A stretch of DNA of 64,000 bases, taken from assembly GCA_020636005.1 (NCBI GenBank), contig JACJYR010000006.1:124001-188000 (forward strand), in the 5' to 3' direction. This document shows positions 17,301-25,437 of the stretch, in pieces. Position numbers and translations under genes: made by a program. Below the pieces are notes generated by a model. The model ran no database searches. It had not been told where the DNA came from and saw only the letters and a list, made by a program, of their open reading frames with translations. Position 1 is the first letter of the stretch; each line of letters opens with the position of its first letter. Source of the DNA: Lewinellaceae bacterium. GTDB lineage: Bacteria; Bacteroidota; Bacteroidia; Chitinophagales; Saprospiraceae.

Positions 17301-17462
17301 AGCCGGGGCATGGTGCCGCTGCCCTGCCAGGAGGTGTTGATACCTGCTGGGGCGGAGGTGCTGCTGCCCAATGGTGTTGATGGTTTTGGTAAGACGCTGG
17401 AGGTGCAGCAGAACGCTGAACTTGATGTAGGGACGGGGGGGACTTTGGAGATAGGAAATTAG
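14388..17462 (+). CDS. Secreted PKD-domain protein with glycoside-hydrolase-like region
   Basis: The 1024-residue protein begins with a signal peptide (MMRTLLLLLLPFFIQGQ). Residues 20-270 form a lectin/LamG-like beta region. A PKD domain follows (about 277-360; YTWDFGDGS). From about 455 the segment KIGTNLSGFADWATERP, and later YLEYSNEVWNWFF with the NE pair, resemble the catalytic acid/base region of clan GH-A glycosidases seen in large secreted 'cellulose-binding' proteins. The C terminus ends in a WTGFGDGTHWSDAANW beta module without a recognisable T9SS sorting domain, unlike the other big secreted proteins nearby. It probably acts on polysaccharide outside the cell. The enzymatic assignment is tentative; the PKD and signal peptide calls are firm. 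Confidence 0.7.
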   Translation: MMRTLLLLLLPFFIQGQTCLYLAYDGFDYGSNLPLNGLSGGGGWSQAWYVQNGDVVLPGYQSSTAAGSLMFGNLQTIGRHATGGRVYLTAGRRLDTSDSGPFSDYVATGQNGIGTQTGDTLWMSALLRKDQNNNSSVYAGLHGSDLSWCDNCTAEKVEFGYFEGQSDVGGQRRWTLRIGNTYYPTSIPVTIGTEAFFVVEIRLLAGSTAVNLYVNPAQLGNGNPAPEMSQSSATPFVFRSSVAYLGNSPGYGSVDEIRLASSYACAAPDNTITVNLPPVAVISATPNDGMAPLGVNLSGTASYDPEGSPLTYTWDFGDGSPADTGATKTHTYPALGQLTVQLTVEDITGLQHTTYQTITVRDDNNTFPCLSSFSLVQTANCSGGTGIIRINDHPQNFTLRNSIGTVLPPVNGNEFHNLAPGIYTYTASNAAGCTDTFALHVPVDSTACPGWQPDSCALKIGTNLSGFADWATERPLRNLMKHVRPDYIAFDDGCFCWSNGNASGIVTDANGYPTSVPQNFNGVDNKVRYVISSEGANLPQGQTYVLLYDGTGTLNVGGSVVETGNVPGRIQFNVLAADNLFFIIHTSQLGDHVRNIRILRLADEFSDIEAQPFYQGFLNKIAPFTTLRFMDWGATNFNPAVQWSDRTPLTYFTYGTPQGVPYEMMVKLANHTQKDVWICVPHAADSSYVAQMATLFRDSLDANLTIYLEYSNEVWNWFFSQAQYNDQTAPSNLNYGRAMAQKAGRTFKIWNDVFGEQSVRVKRVLGLQAGFNYLNEQILSQLDPSEWDYGSPTSYIGLDHSASGNPVLNASSTLQDVIANARNGWASFRPALRQDYRNVRLFGKEIINYEGGQHFVGNALGIPYPYQQAMYDAQYSPEIYGLYDDMLDTLRYWGVELFGNFILASPQESVYGSWGVLNDIDIQPPFITNAPKYQALLDNGCLNGCDGYPAAPVNTWTGFGDGTHWSDAANWSRGMVPLPCQEVLIPAGAEVLLPNGVDGFGKTLEVQQNAELDVGTGGTLEIGN

Positions 17463-17490
17463 TACGCTGCCAACTGATTTTCTATGGAAA

Positions 17491-17718
17491 ATGCAGTTCC
17501 CGCACAGCTACCAAAGTTTGAATGTATGGAAAGTCAGAAAGGGCGGGATGTGCGTCCATTACGGCAATAACACTTTGGAAAAGAGGGAGTTACACGATTT
17601 TATTAACGACCCTGAAGAAACAAAAAGCGTCATTTTGGAACATACGGAAATAGTGTTCAGCCTTGACTCGTTGGCAGAAAAAGCAAGAGGAGAAATGGGA
17701 GATGCGCTATCGCAATGA
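17491..17718 (+). CDS. Small hypothetical protein
   Basis: This is a 75-codon frame 28 bases after the large secreted protein. A second ATG at 17521 would give 65 residues. It contains no domain I recognise; it is mixed charged and polar with an acidic C-terminal half (EHTEIVFSLDSLAEKA). Its base composition is more AT-rich than the preceding gene. It is convergent with the gene ending at 17767. It could be a real small gene or a remnant, and the evidence is limited to the open frame and plausible composition. Confidence 0.35.
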   Translation: MQFPHSYQSLNVWKVRKGGMCVHYGNNTLEKRELHDFINDPEETKSVILEHTEIVFSLDSLAEKARGEMGDALSQ

Positions 17719-17766
17719 AATGGCAGTTTAAACAGAAAAGCAGGTGGGGAAGAATGAGTCTCCCCA

Positions 17767-18363
17767 TCAATTCTTTTTCTCCATCGGCAGCAACTGCCTC
17801 CTGACCTCTTCCGGTATCAGCATTGCCGTCAGTTCATCCTGTGTCGGATCGTTTTCAACAAAGAACCACTCGTCGCTGCCCTCCCTGGCCACGGCAAACA
17901 TGGAGCGGAAGGCATTGATATCGAAGCTGTAATTGGCCTTGTTGTGAATGATATTATCAGCGCCATAAGAGGTTTCGAAGCTGGTTTTCAAATTAGCCTG
18001 TACCGATGAATCCCTGAATTCCTGGGAGGTTAAAAAGATGGTCATGCCGACGTCATAGTTTAGCAGGGCAAATTTTTCGCCCCCGAAAACCACAATGTCA
18101 GAAATGCTTTTGGCTTCAAAATTTTTCATCTCTATATTCATCCCCTCGCTTTCCATGTCCTTGAAAACCTGGGCCATGTCCTCCTTGCCGATGTAGCTGA
18201 ACAGTTTCGGGTAAATCATGTCCATCACCCCTTTCCAATCCCTTTTTTCCGTTGCTTCGAAGTATTCCCTTACCCTTTTGCGAATGGCATCCCGGTCGGT
18301 TTGGGCATTTGTTTTTAAAAACAAAAACAAAAAAGGGAGAAGTAAGAAAAATGCTTTTTTCAT
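17767..18363 (-). CDS. Secreted protein of unknown function (NTF2/SnoaL-like?)
   Basis: The 198-residue protein has a signal peptide (MKKAFFLLLPFLFLFLKTNA, cleaved before Q/T). The mature part begins with a helix RDAIRKRVREYFEATEKRDW followed by mixed alpha/beta. That resembles the opening helix-and-cone layout of NTF2-like proteins, but no catalytic residues can be named. It is probably periplasmic or exported. A 12-bp terminator-like hairpin separates it from the upstream 1700-residue T9SS protein, so it probably has its own promoter. Confidence 0.6.
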   Translation of the reverse strand: MKKAFFLLLPFLFLFLKTNAQTDRDAIRKRVREYFEATEKRDWKGVMDMIYPKLFSYIGKEDMAQVFKDMESEGMNIEMKNFEAKSISDIVVFGGEKFALLNYDVGMTIFLTSQEFRDSSVQANLKTSFETSYGADNIIHNKANYSFDINAFRSMFAVAREGSDEWFFVENDPTQDELTAMLIPEEVRRQLLPMEKKN

Positions 18364-18378
18364 GATGGGTAAAATTGA

Positions 18379-18408
18379 AAACCCAGGCCCTTTGCCGGGC
18401 CTGGGTTT
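18379..18408 (-). terminator. Rho-independent terminator after T9SS type B gene
   Basis: A perfect 12-bp stem (aaacccaggccc / gggcctgggttt) with a 6-nt loop lies 34 bases past the stop of the 1700-residue gene. On the - strand it is followed by a T-rich stretch. It sits between two same-strand genes and probably separates their transcripts. Confidence 0.75.
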
Positions 18409-18441
18409 ATGTTATAAAAAGTAAAACTTGCCAGCAAAAAC

Positions 18442-21400
18442 TTACCGGACCAGCACCACGTCCCCGGCGAGCATCTGGGTCGAGCCGTTGACGAATTCAA
18501 CTTCGGCCATGTAAACGAAGACGGCGGGCTTCATGTTTTTTCCTTTCAACTTGCCGTCCCAGCCAAGTTCCGGCTCATTGGGAACCAGGTCTTTGCCTTC
18601 GAACACATTCTCGCCCCAGCGATCAAAGACCCGAAAAGTTCGGATTAGTTTCACATCGCCTCCTGCATAGATGGTAAAATAATCGTTTTGCCCATCGCCA
18701 TTGGGCGAAAAAGCAGAAGGAATGAAGACCTGACCCCCGCCCTCCACAAAAACCTGTACCTCGTCAGTCGCCGAGCAACCGTTAGCGTCCGTCACGGTGA
18801 CGCCATAGAGGCCGCCTTCCATTGGGGTGACGGTCAGGCTGCTCACGCCATCCCAAGTTTGGCCGCCGGGGCCTGTCCAGTGGATTTCGCTGGCTGGTTG
18901 ATTGGTCACCAGGTTCAAGGTGGCAGACGCTCCCATTTTGATAAAAAGATCCACGCCCAGATCCGCCGTAATTTCCTCGGGTTCCGGAAAATCAACAACG
19001 GTGGAATCCTTGCAGCCATTGGCATCGGTAATGGCTATGAGGTATTCGCCAGGAGGCAGATTTTCCATTAAATTAGAAGGCGGAGGCTGATCATTGACCG
19101 TAAAACTGTAAGGTGGCACGCCGCCTGAAAATCCATTCACCACTATCAGGCCGTCACTTTCTCCAAAACAGGCCGGGGGCTGTAATTCAAGGTCGGCCTC
19201 TAAGGCAGGGGCAGGGCCTTGTACCACCTGCGCCACAGCTTCTGTGCTGCACCCATTTTCACCGGTGACGGTTACCAGGTATTCCCCTACCGATGATGCC
19301 AGGACGGAGTCGCCGGTGGCCAGGGAGCCGTCCGGCAATTGCCACGCAAAGACCGGGGCCGGATCGGAGGAGGCAGCAGCCAGCCAGACCTCGTCCTGCG
19401 CACAGGACAAGGTGCCTTCGGTCACGCCAATGTTTGGCCCGGCCAGGTCGGCTGTGACCGCCGTTTGTGTTTCTGCGGTGCAACCGTTGGCTGCAATGGC
19501 CACCACAGTGTATGTCCCTGGCTGCGAAGTGTTGATGGTGCTGCCTGTTTGCTGCGTGCCGTCCGGCAAGCTCCAGGTGAAAAGCACGTCTGAAAAAGAA
19601 GAGCTGGCCATCAGTAGTACCGAGGGCTGGAGGCAGGTAATTTCCCCATTGCCGGCAGCCAAATCAGGCGGGTTGCTGTTGTCAATGACCAGCGTTTGCA
19701 TTTCGGTGGAACAGCCATTGGACAAAGAAGCCACGACGGCATAAGTGCCCGCCAATGCAGTAGAAATGCTTGGCCCGCTTTGTTGGCTCCCATCGGGAAA
19801 AGACCAGGTGAAAGTCACGTTCGGGGAGGTAGAGGTGGCATCCAGCGTTACAGTTTGTTGGGCACAATTCAATTCTCCCTCCGTCACGAATAGATCGGGC
19901 GGCGAACCATTGTCCACTACCTGCGAGGGCTGGGCGGCGGTGCAGCCGTTGGGGGCAATGGCAACGACTGTATAGATGCCTGGGATATTTGTGGAAATAG
20001 CCGCGCCTGTCAGCACATTGCCATCGGGAAAAGTCCATTCAAATGAAGCGCCCTGCGTTGAGGAGGTGGCCTGCAGGATAGCTATGCTTTGGTCGCAGGT
20101 CAGCTCGCCGTTGGTCACGGACAAATTGGGCGGCGAAGTATCGCTGGTCACTGCCACCGATTCAAAATCGGTACAGCCCGTGAGGTTGTCGGTCACCGTA
20201 CAGGAGAAGGTACCTGCCTGCGCAACGGCCAGGTTGGGAGTGCCGGTGGATGCAACGCCCGGCCCGGCCCACTGGTAGGAGAAGTTGCCGCTGCCGCCGC
20301 CTACAAACGCAGTCAGGAAGACAGAAGTGGCATTGCAATCAAGCATAGCCGGCGGCAGGATATCCAAATCGGGTGTTTCATAAAAAACAACCGGCTGGCC
20401 CGCACCAACGGAGAGGCAGGCATCGGCCATGTCCACTATGCCACCTGCATCGTTGCCCGTTACGGGCGAAATGTAATAGGTTTGCCCATAGGCCATCAGG
20501 CCTGGCACGAAGCCAAAAATGCCGCTGGTATTGGTGCCAATGATGTTGCCCAGGCTGGTGCCGGAGCCTGTGTGCAGGATGAATTCGAGCAAGTCGCCCG
20601 GTGCCAGTACAGCGTCATTGTTGAAGCTGGAAGCGGCCATTTCACCCTCACAATGGGTGAGTTGGTCCAACTGCATAGTGCCGGAAAAATTGGGGCACTG
20701 GCAACTGTATGCGCCCTGTACCTGGGTTTGGCCAGCACCGCAAGCACCAAAGTCTGATACCAGAAAAGCATAAGGATTGCCCGAAGGGATGGGGTTTGAT
20801 TGGTAAAAATTGCCATTGATAAAGTTCCCGTTGACGGAATAGGGCGGCGTTCCTGAAACGATGTTGAAACTGACAGAATAAAACAGGTTGGTCGCATCGC
20901 ACAGCTCCGTTACAGGGCCAATCAACAGCGGCGGGTCAGGCGGGAAGAAAAAAATAGAGAAAATGTAGGTATCAAAGCAGCCAGTCGCAGGGTTGAGGAT
21001 TTGCTCGACATGAGGCCCTGGGTCACAGTATTGGTTCCCGCTTAGCTGGAAACACTCGCCTGGACAAAGTTCTATCAGGCCAAGGTCGAATGTTTCCCCG
21101 ACAAAGTTTTCCGTGACGGTCAGTTGCTGTTCTCCACAAGAAAACGGGCAAACGTAAAACCCGGCGGCGGTGATGGTTTGGCCACAAAAAGAATAAGAAG
21201 GCTCCGCACAGGTCAGTTCTACCTCCAATGTTTCTACTAAAAATGGGGCGGGCGTGACCAAAGCGGTGAAGGTTTGCTCGCATCCATATTGATCCAAGTT
21301 GATGAAGTCATAAACGCCGGGCGAACAAATGGTTTGGCCAAAAACGGTGATACATTCCCCCTGGCAGAGTTCATAGTTTTGGAAAATAGAGATAGGGGCG

Positions 21401-23544
21401 CCCACGCCTACGGGCTTGGGCTCGATGTCGCAGAGGCCTTCCACGCCACATAGCTGGGTGCAGCCACCAATGCCATTGTTCAAATAGATAATTGTATCAA
21501 AATCGGTTGGGATGATATCGGCATCCACAAAGTGGTTGCCTGGCATCGTCCATACCACATAGACGGTATCGGTGATGCTGTCATTGTTGACGAAATAGCC
21601 GGCAGTAGGTGGGATGATGTGCCAGATAGTATCCCAGTCGATTTCAACCAAAAGGGTGTCCCAAAACGGCTCGCTGAATTGTTGCGGGGCATCCGAGCAA
21701 GGGTCGATGGGAAAGGGGCAGTCCACACCCGGGCCGGGCAATATTTCACATTCAGGCTTTGTGGCGGTGTATGCCACCGGTATGGAGGAAACGCCGGCCG
21801 GGGTATCCAGGCACACATCGCAATCCCCTGTGATGAAGCCCGGCGTATTTTCTTCATGGTAAAAACCGCCGCCACTTACACCGTCCAGGGTGTTCACCTC
21901 CCATTGGCAGATGTCGCCTGAAAGGCCGTCCACCATTAAATAATAGGTGCCGCCGGGAACCAGGCCGGTAGCTACAAGCGTGTCCGTATTGCCATCGGCA
22001 ATGGAAAAACAAGTGGTCATTGCGGTGAAAACATCACAATCGTTGGTTTGCAAAATGGCGAACTGAAGGCCGCCAGCATTGAGGCAATTGCCCACGGTAA
22101 ACTCAAACCAAGCGGTATCGGCACACGCCTCGAAGGTGAGCCACTGGTTGTTTTCAATGGAGCATCCCAGCACAGTCCCAAGGTTCCCCGGTACGTTGGC
22201 GGTGTAGCCAGCGTTGTTGGAACAAAAGTTTGATAAGTATTGGCTGCAAAACGGCGGGGCATTGTAGCAGGAGTCGGAGGGGGCTATGGGATTGTTGGGG
22301 TTTGAACAGGAAAACCCTGGTTGCAATGCCACCACGAGCGAATCTGTGCAGCCTGAAACCGTATCCGTCAGCAGCAAGGAATAAGAACCAGGCGCACTGA
22401 CCGTTGGCGAGAGTTCATGCTCATTCGAGGCCTGAATGCCAGGGCCTTGCCACTGGACAACTGTGTTCCCGGACAGTTGGGAAGGCGATGCATCCAGCAG
22501 GGCCGTGCCATTGGCAGCAAAAGTTGGCTGTCCGGCCAAGGCGGCGTCAATGACTGGATAGCTGGAAACTATCTGGGTCTGGAGTGTGCAAGCCACCTGG
22601 CAGGAAAGGGTATCCGTGCCCGGCATGGTGATGTTATCACCGCAAAACTGGAAATGCTCACCTACGCAAAGGGTCAATGGCGGCAACTCCTCAAACTGAG
22701 GAGTAAGGATGATAATATTCAGCGGCAGGATGATGCCGGGCGGGCAACTGCCACAGGCCAGGCAGTCGCAGTTGTCGTCTGTCACAATACCAGCGGTCAC
22801 CGTCCAGGCGACAGGTTGGGTAAAAACCACCGTGACCGACAAACCGCCAGTGGGGCCGATATAGGAGGTACCCGGCGGGAAGTTCCATTCAACGGTGGAG
22901 CAATCCTCAAAAGGATAGGCAGTTGGGCAGTTCCCGCTTGTCCCGATACAATAAGGGGGGGTTAAAGTAAACGTAACAGGTTGGTTCAAGCAAATGACGG
23001 GAGAGGAGGCCGTGATATACCCATCTACCGACTCATCGCCCTGGCTGGGCACGGTCTCTATGCCATCCAAAACATGGATGGTGTATTCGCAAACATCACC
23101 AGCGAACCCATCCAGCATCAGGTAATAGACATTGCCGGGTACCAGGCCCGACGTAAACAAAACATTGGAACTGAAGGGAAAAATCTGTTCTAAACAGGGC
23201 GAAACCACATTGAAATTATCGCATTGGTCCATTTCATAGAGCACCGCCTGTATTCCCCCACCGCCCGTTGATCCCTGGCAGTTTCCAACTTCTATCTGTA
23301 GTGCCACATTGGATTTGCAGGGCACAAAGCCAATCCATTGGTTGTTTTCCAGCGTGCCACAGGGATAAAAAGGCGGCAGTAAAATAGGCATGAACGTCGG
23401 AGGTTCGGTGGCATAGCTCAACCCGTCCAGGATGGCCCCGCACACGATGGGGGCATCGAAGCAATTGGGGTTGGGGACGCAGTTTTGAGCAAAAAAAGCG
23501 TGGAACGGTAAAAGCCCGAGCAAAAGCGTATAGAGTTTTTTCAT
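18442..23544 (-). CDS. Giant T9SS type B (gliding C-terminal) surface protein
   Basis: The 1700-residue protein has a signal peptide (MKKLYTLLLGLLPFHAFFAQ). Cys-rich modules with repeated NNQW(I/L)xF and PGxxYYLMxDG motifs (about 20-170 and 430-560) follow. Then come beta-sandwich modules and about five tandem 70-residue Ig-like repeats (about 1130-1490), each with a GxLxCxQ...FxWxxPDG...GxYxVxxxxxNGC pattern. The last 90 residues are a clear gliding-motility/type B sorting domain (VFIPSAFSPNGDGQNDYF ... VFDRWGE). It is therefore exported by the type IX system and displayed or released at the surface, perhaps as an adhesin. Its ligand is unknown. The upstream side borders the split repeat and IS element. 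Confidence 0.85.
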   Translation of the reverse strand: MKKLYTLLLGLLPFHAFFAQNCVPNPNCFDAPIVCGAILDGLSYATEPPTFMPILLPPFYPCGTLENNQWIGFVPCKSNVALQIEVGNCQGSTGGGGIQAVLYEMDQCDNFNVVSPCLEQIFPFSSNVLFTSGLVPGNVYYLMLDGFAGDVCEYTIHVLDGIETVPSQGDESVDGYITASSPVICLNQPVTFTLTPPYCIGTSGNCPTAYPFEDCSTVEWNFPPGTSYIGPTGGLSVTVVFTQPVAWTVTAGIVTDDNCDCLACGSCPPGIILPLNIIILTPQFEELPPLTLCVGEHFQFCGDNITMPGTDTLSCQVACTLQTQIVSSYPVIDAALAGQPTFAANGTALLDASPSQLSGNTVVQWQGPGIQASNEHELSPTVSAPGSYSLLLTDTVSGCTDSLVVALQPGFSCSNPNNPIAPSDSCYNAPPFCSQYLSNFCSNNAGYTANVPGNLGTVLGCSIENNQWLTFEACADTAWFEFTVGNCLNAGGLQFAILQTNDCDVFTAMTTCFSIADGNTDTLVATGLVPGGTYYLMVDGLSGDICQWEVNTLDGVSGGGFYHEENTPGFITGDCDVCLDTPAGVSSIPVAYTATKPECEILPGPGVDCPFPIDPCSDAPQQFSEPFWDTLLVEIDWDTIWHIIPPTAGYFVNNDSITDTVYVVWTMPGNHFVDADIIPTDFDTIIYLNNGIGGCTQLCGVEGLCDIEPKPVGVGAPISIFQNYELCQGECITVFGQTICSPGVYDFINLDQYGCEQTFTALVTPAPFLVETLEVELTCAEPSYSFCGQTITAAGFYVCPFSCGEQQLTVTENFVGETFDLGLIELCPGECFQLSGNQYCDPGPHVEQILNPATGCFDTYIFSIFFFPPDPPLLIGPVTELCDATNLFYSVSFNIVSGTPPYSVNGNFINGNFYQSNPIPSGNPYAFLVSDFGACGAGQTQVQGAYSCQCPNFSGTMQLDQLTHCEGEMAASSFNNDAVLAPGDLLEFILHTGSGTSLGNIIGTNTSGIFGFVPGLMAYGQTYYISPVTGNDAGGIVDMADACLSVGAGQPVVFYETPDLDILPPAMLDCNATSVFLTAFVGGGSGNFSYQWAGPGVASTGTPNLAVAQAGTFSCTVTDNLTGCTDFESVAVTSDTSPPNLSVTNGELTCDQSIAILQATSSTQGASFEWTFPDGNVLTGAAISTNIPGIYTVVAIAPNGCTAAQPSQVVDNGSPPDLFVTEGELNCAQQTVTLDATSTSPNVTFTWSFPDGSQQSGPSISTALAGTYAVVASLSNGCSTEMQTLVIDNSNPPDLAAGNGEITCLQPSVLLMASSSFSDVLFTWSLPDGTQQTGSTINTSQPGTYTVVAIAANGCTAETQTAVTADLAGPNIGVTEGTLSCAQDEVWLAAASSDPAPVFAWQLPDGSLATGDSVLASSVGEYLVTVTGENGCSTEAVAQVVQGPAPALEADLELQPPACFGESDGLIVVNGFSGGVPPYSFTVNDQPPPSNLMENLPPGEYLIAITDANGCKDSTVVDFPEPEEITADLGVDLFIKMGASATLNLVTNQPASEIHWTGPGGQTWDGVSSLTVTPMEGGLYGVTVTDANGCSATDEVQVFVEGGGQVFIPSAFSPNGDGQNDYFTIYAGGDVKLIRTFRVFDRWGENVFEGKDLVPNEPELGWDGKLKGKNMKPAVFVYMAEVEFVNGSTQMLAGDVVLVR

Positions 23545-23614
23545 ACAAGAAGTTTTACAAAAAATGTTTTTGCTTAAGGTTTAGACAGGCTCTTACGAAT
23601 GAAAACTGAAGCGC

Positions 23615-23649
23615 TAAGGATCGAAGGAAAAATAATCCCGATTTCACAT
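23615..23649 (+). repeat. Left part of 115-bp two-hairpin repeat, copy B (interrupted by IS)
   Basis: taaggatcgaagg...cccgatttcacat matches the first third of the repeat at 46470-46584. The remainder continues at 25351-25431, on the other side of the IS. The last 9 bases (atttcacat, 23641-23649) are repeated at 25342-25350. Confidence 0.75.
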
Positions 23650-23710
23650 ACGGCTTTTGCACCGAAATCGGCCATAAAACCCCAGTTCATTGACATTTTA
23701 GGATAACCAT

Positions 23711-23742
23711 TTTGGTTCAAAAGTTAAAACCATTACCTTTTG
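23711..23742 (+). promoter_or_regulatory. Candidate transposase promoter (Bacteroidota type)
   Basis: TTTG (23711-23714), 19 bases, then TACCTTTTG (23734-23742) fits the Bacteroidota -33/-7 consensus (TTTG, TAnnTTTG). It lies 16 bases before the transposase ATG and inside the IS. Confidence 0.45.
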
Positions 23743-23758
23743 TTCCAAAACTGAGAAC

Positions 23759-25165
23759 ATGATGCTATTGGTTGACTTTCCAAGTATTGTAAAGAAATAC
23801 GCCCCGATTTTTGAGCATTGTTTCAGCCCGGAAGGCTATGAACATTTCAAGAAGGCCGTATCGGGGTTCATTGTCAGCGACAACAAGACCCTGGAGGCCA
23901 TCAACCGGATGTTCATCCATTCCCCCCGACACCAGGCCAGTTTCAACAAATTCTTCAACCGCCAGAACTTTGACCTTGAAGAAATCAACCTTGTCCGGCT
24001 GGACATGCTCCAGGGCGGTGCCGGTACCTGCTTCAAGGAAAAGGGCGTGCTGAGTGTGGACAATAGCCTGCTGAAGCACTATGGCAGGCACTTCGACAAT
24101 ATCTACTATCATTTCGATTATGTCCACAAATGCTACCGTTGGGCGCACGACCTGGTCACGCTGCACTACAGCGACGACCTGACGGACTATCCTGTCTTGT
24201 ACCGTATGTGGGAGCCGCCCGATTGGGAAGCCGTGGCCACTTACCTGCGTGGCCGGGGCTTTGTGATAAACGAACAGAAATGGGACAACAGACACAGCCA
24301 GCCCCAACAGTGGCGCAACTATATCCGTGCCCGCTACAAGGACGGCCGGAAGAAACACCCCGGTGTGGCCGGCATCTATAAGACCAAAAACCTCATCGCC
24401 CTTGAACTGCTGCGGAAGTTCCGTTCCATGTGCCCACAAGACAGCTTCCCTGTCGCCCTGGACACAGGCTTCACCTCTGCCGAACTGTGCGGGGCCATCA
24501 GCGGGGAACTTGGCCTGGATTACGTAGGTGCCCTGCGGGAGGATCAGTACGCCACCGACCGGGACAGTGGCAATGAGGTGCCGCTCAAAGAGCTTGTCAA
24601 GAAACTGCGGCAAGGGCCTTCCCCCCGCAACAACGTCCAAAAAACAGGCTTTACTTACAAAGGGGAAAAGCAGATATGCTATGCCTATTTTGCCAACCAC
24701 CGTGTAAGGGGCTTCGATAAAAAACAACGGCTGGTCATCTCCTTCCTGCGGGAAGACCTGAGTGACCGGCCCACATTCACGGTCACCAACCGCCTGGACT
24801 GGCGTCCCAGTGGCATTCTGCGCATCCGCCGGCACAGATGGCCTGTTGAGACCTATCACCAGGAGGGCAAGGCCGAAGGGCTGGAAGGGTACCAGGTGCG
24901 AAACGAGAAGGCTATACAAACGTATGTCGCCTTTGTGGTCGTCGCATACTCCATGCTCAAATGTACAGTCCACGACTCTGGCCTCTTGTCAAGTATTCAA
25001 CAGCGGCTCCAAACGGAGACGAACAGCACGCTGCCTTTCCTGCGGAGGCTGATGAAGGCCGAAGGGCTCGCCCTGCTCATCGAACACGTCTTTGTGATGA
25101 TGAAAAAAGGGCAGTCAATGGAAAAAATATTCCAAGGCCTGGCACCATGTCTTGCCTACGTTTAG
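23759..25165 (+). CDS. DDE transposase, IS4-superfamily
   Basis: The 468-residue protein shows catalytic acids recognisable as LSVDNSLLKH (first Asp, about residue 100) and FPVALDTGFTSAEL (second Asp, about 240). The C-terminal RWPVETYHQEGK gives the R-x3-E-x6-K signature of IS4-type transposases. It cuts and pastes its own IS ends. It is full length with no frameshift, and both inverted repeats are intact, so it is probably functional. It starts at the first of two consecutive ATGs, just after a good TTTG/TAnnTTTG promoter. The neighbouring host genes are unrelated. Confidence 0.88.
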   Translation: MMLLVDFPSIVKKYAPIFEHCFSPEGYEHFKKAVSGFIVSDNKTLEAINRMFIHSPRHQASFNKFFNRQNFDLEEINLVRLDMLQGGAGTCFKEKGVLSVDNSLLKHYGRHFDNIYYHFDYVHKCYRWAHDLVTLHYSDDLTDYPVLYRMWEPPDWEAVATYLRGRGFVINEQKWDNRHSQPQQWRNYIRARYKDGRKKHPGVAGIYKTKNLIALELLRKFRSMCPQDSFPVALDTGFTSAELCGAISGELGLDYVGALREDQYATDRDSGNEVPLKELVKKLRQGPSPRNNVQKTGFTYKGEKQICYAYFANHRVRGFDKKQRLVISFLREDLSDRPTFTVTNRLDWRPSGILRIRRHRWPVETYHQEGKAEGLEGYQVRNEKAIQTYVAFVVVAYSMLKCTVHDSGLLSSIQQRLQTETNSTLPFLRRLMKAEGLALLIEHVFVMMKKGQSMEKIFQGLAPCLAYV

Positions 25166-25341
25166 GAGTGCGGAGCGAACATGATTGGTTCACTTGGGAT
25201 TCCTGGCAGCACAACACTGCCCGGGAAGCAGGATTGGTTATCCTGAAATATCAAAGAACTTGGGGGCTTTTGCCAGAAGTACTGCATTCTGAGCCGAATA
25301 ACCGGCGTTGAGGCAGCGATTTTTTTCGGTGCAAAAGCCGT

Positions 25342-25431
25342 ATTTCACATCGGGATTATTTTTAAAAAACCCTCCAATGCTGGGGTTTTCAAAATCAAAA
25401 TGGTGAAGTTATTTTTTCATCGTTACTAAAA
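25342..25431 (+). repeat. Right part of 115-bp two-hairpin repeat, copy B
   Basis: It starts with the 9-bp target duplicate and continues cgggattatttttaaaaaac through the ccctcca...tggggtt hairpin to cgttactaaaa, matching 46490-46584. It ends 7 bases before the stop codon of the leftward T9SS type A gene. Confidence 0.75.
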
Positions 25432-25437
25432 TGGGAA

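Larger units (their letters stand above)
23650..25341 (+). mobile_element. Complete IS4-like insertion sequence, 1692 bp
   Basis: The ends are perfect 18-bp inverted repeats (acggcttttgcaccgaaa, 23650-23667; complement at 25324-25341). They are flanked by a 9-bp direct duplication atttcacat (23641-23649 and 25342-25350). One transposase gene fills the middle. The target is a copy of the dispersed 115-bp repeat: removing the element and one duplicate restores the hairpin aatcccga...tcgggatt seen in the other copies. The 9-bp duplication and the transposase E-x6-K pattern point to the IS4 superfamily. Intact ends and gene suggest recent, possibly active insertion. Confidence 0.88.

Noticed and set aside
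23765..24973. 402-codon - strand frame inside the IS
   Set aside because: Antisense to an intact DDE transposase; no recognised domain.
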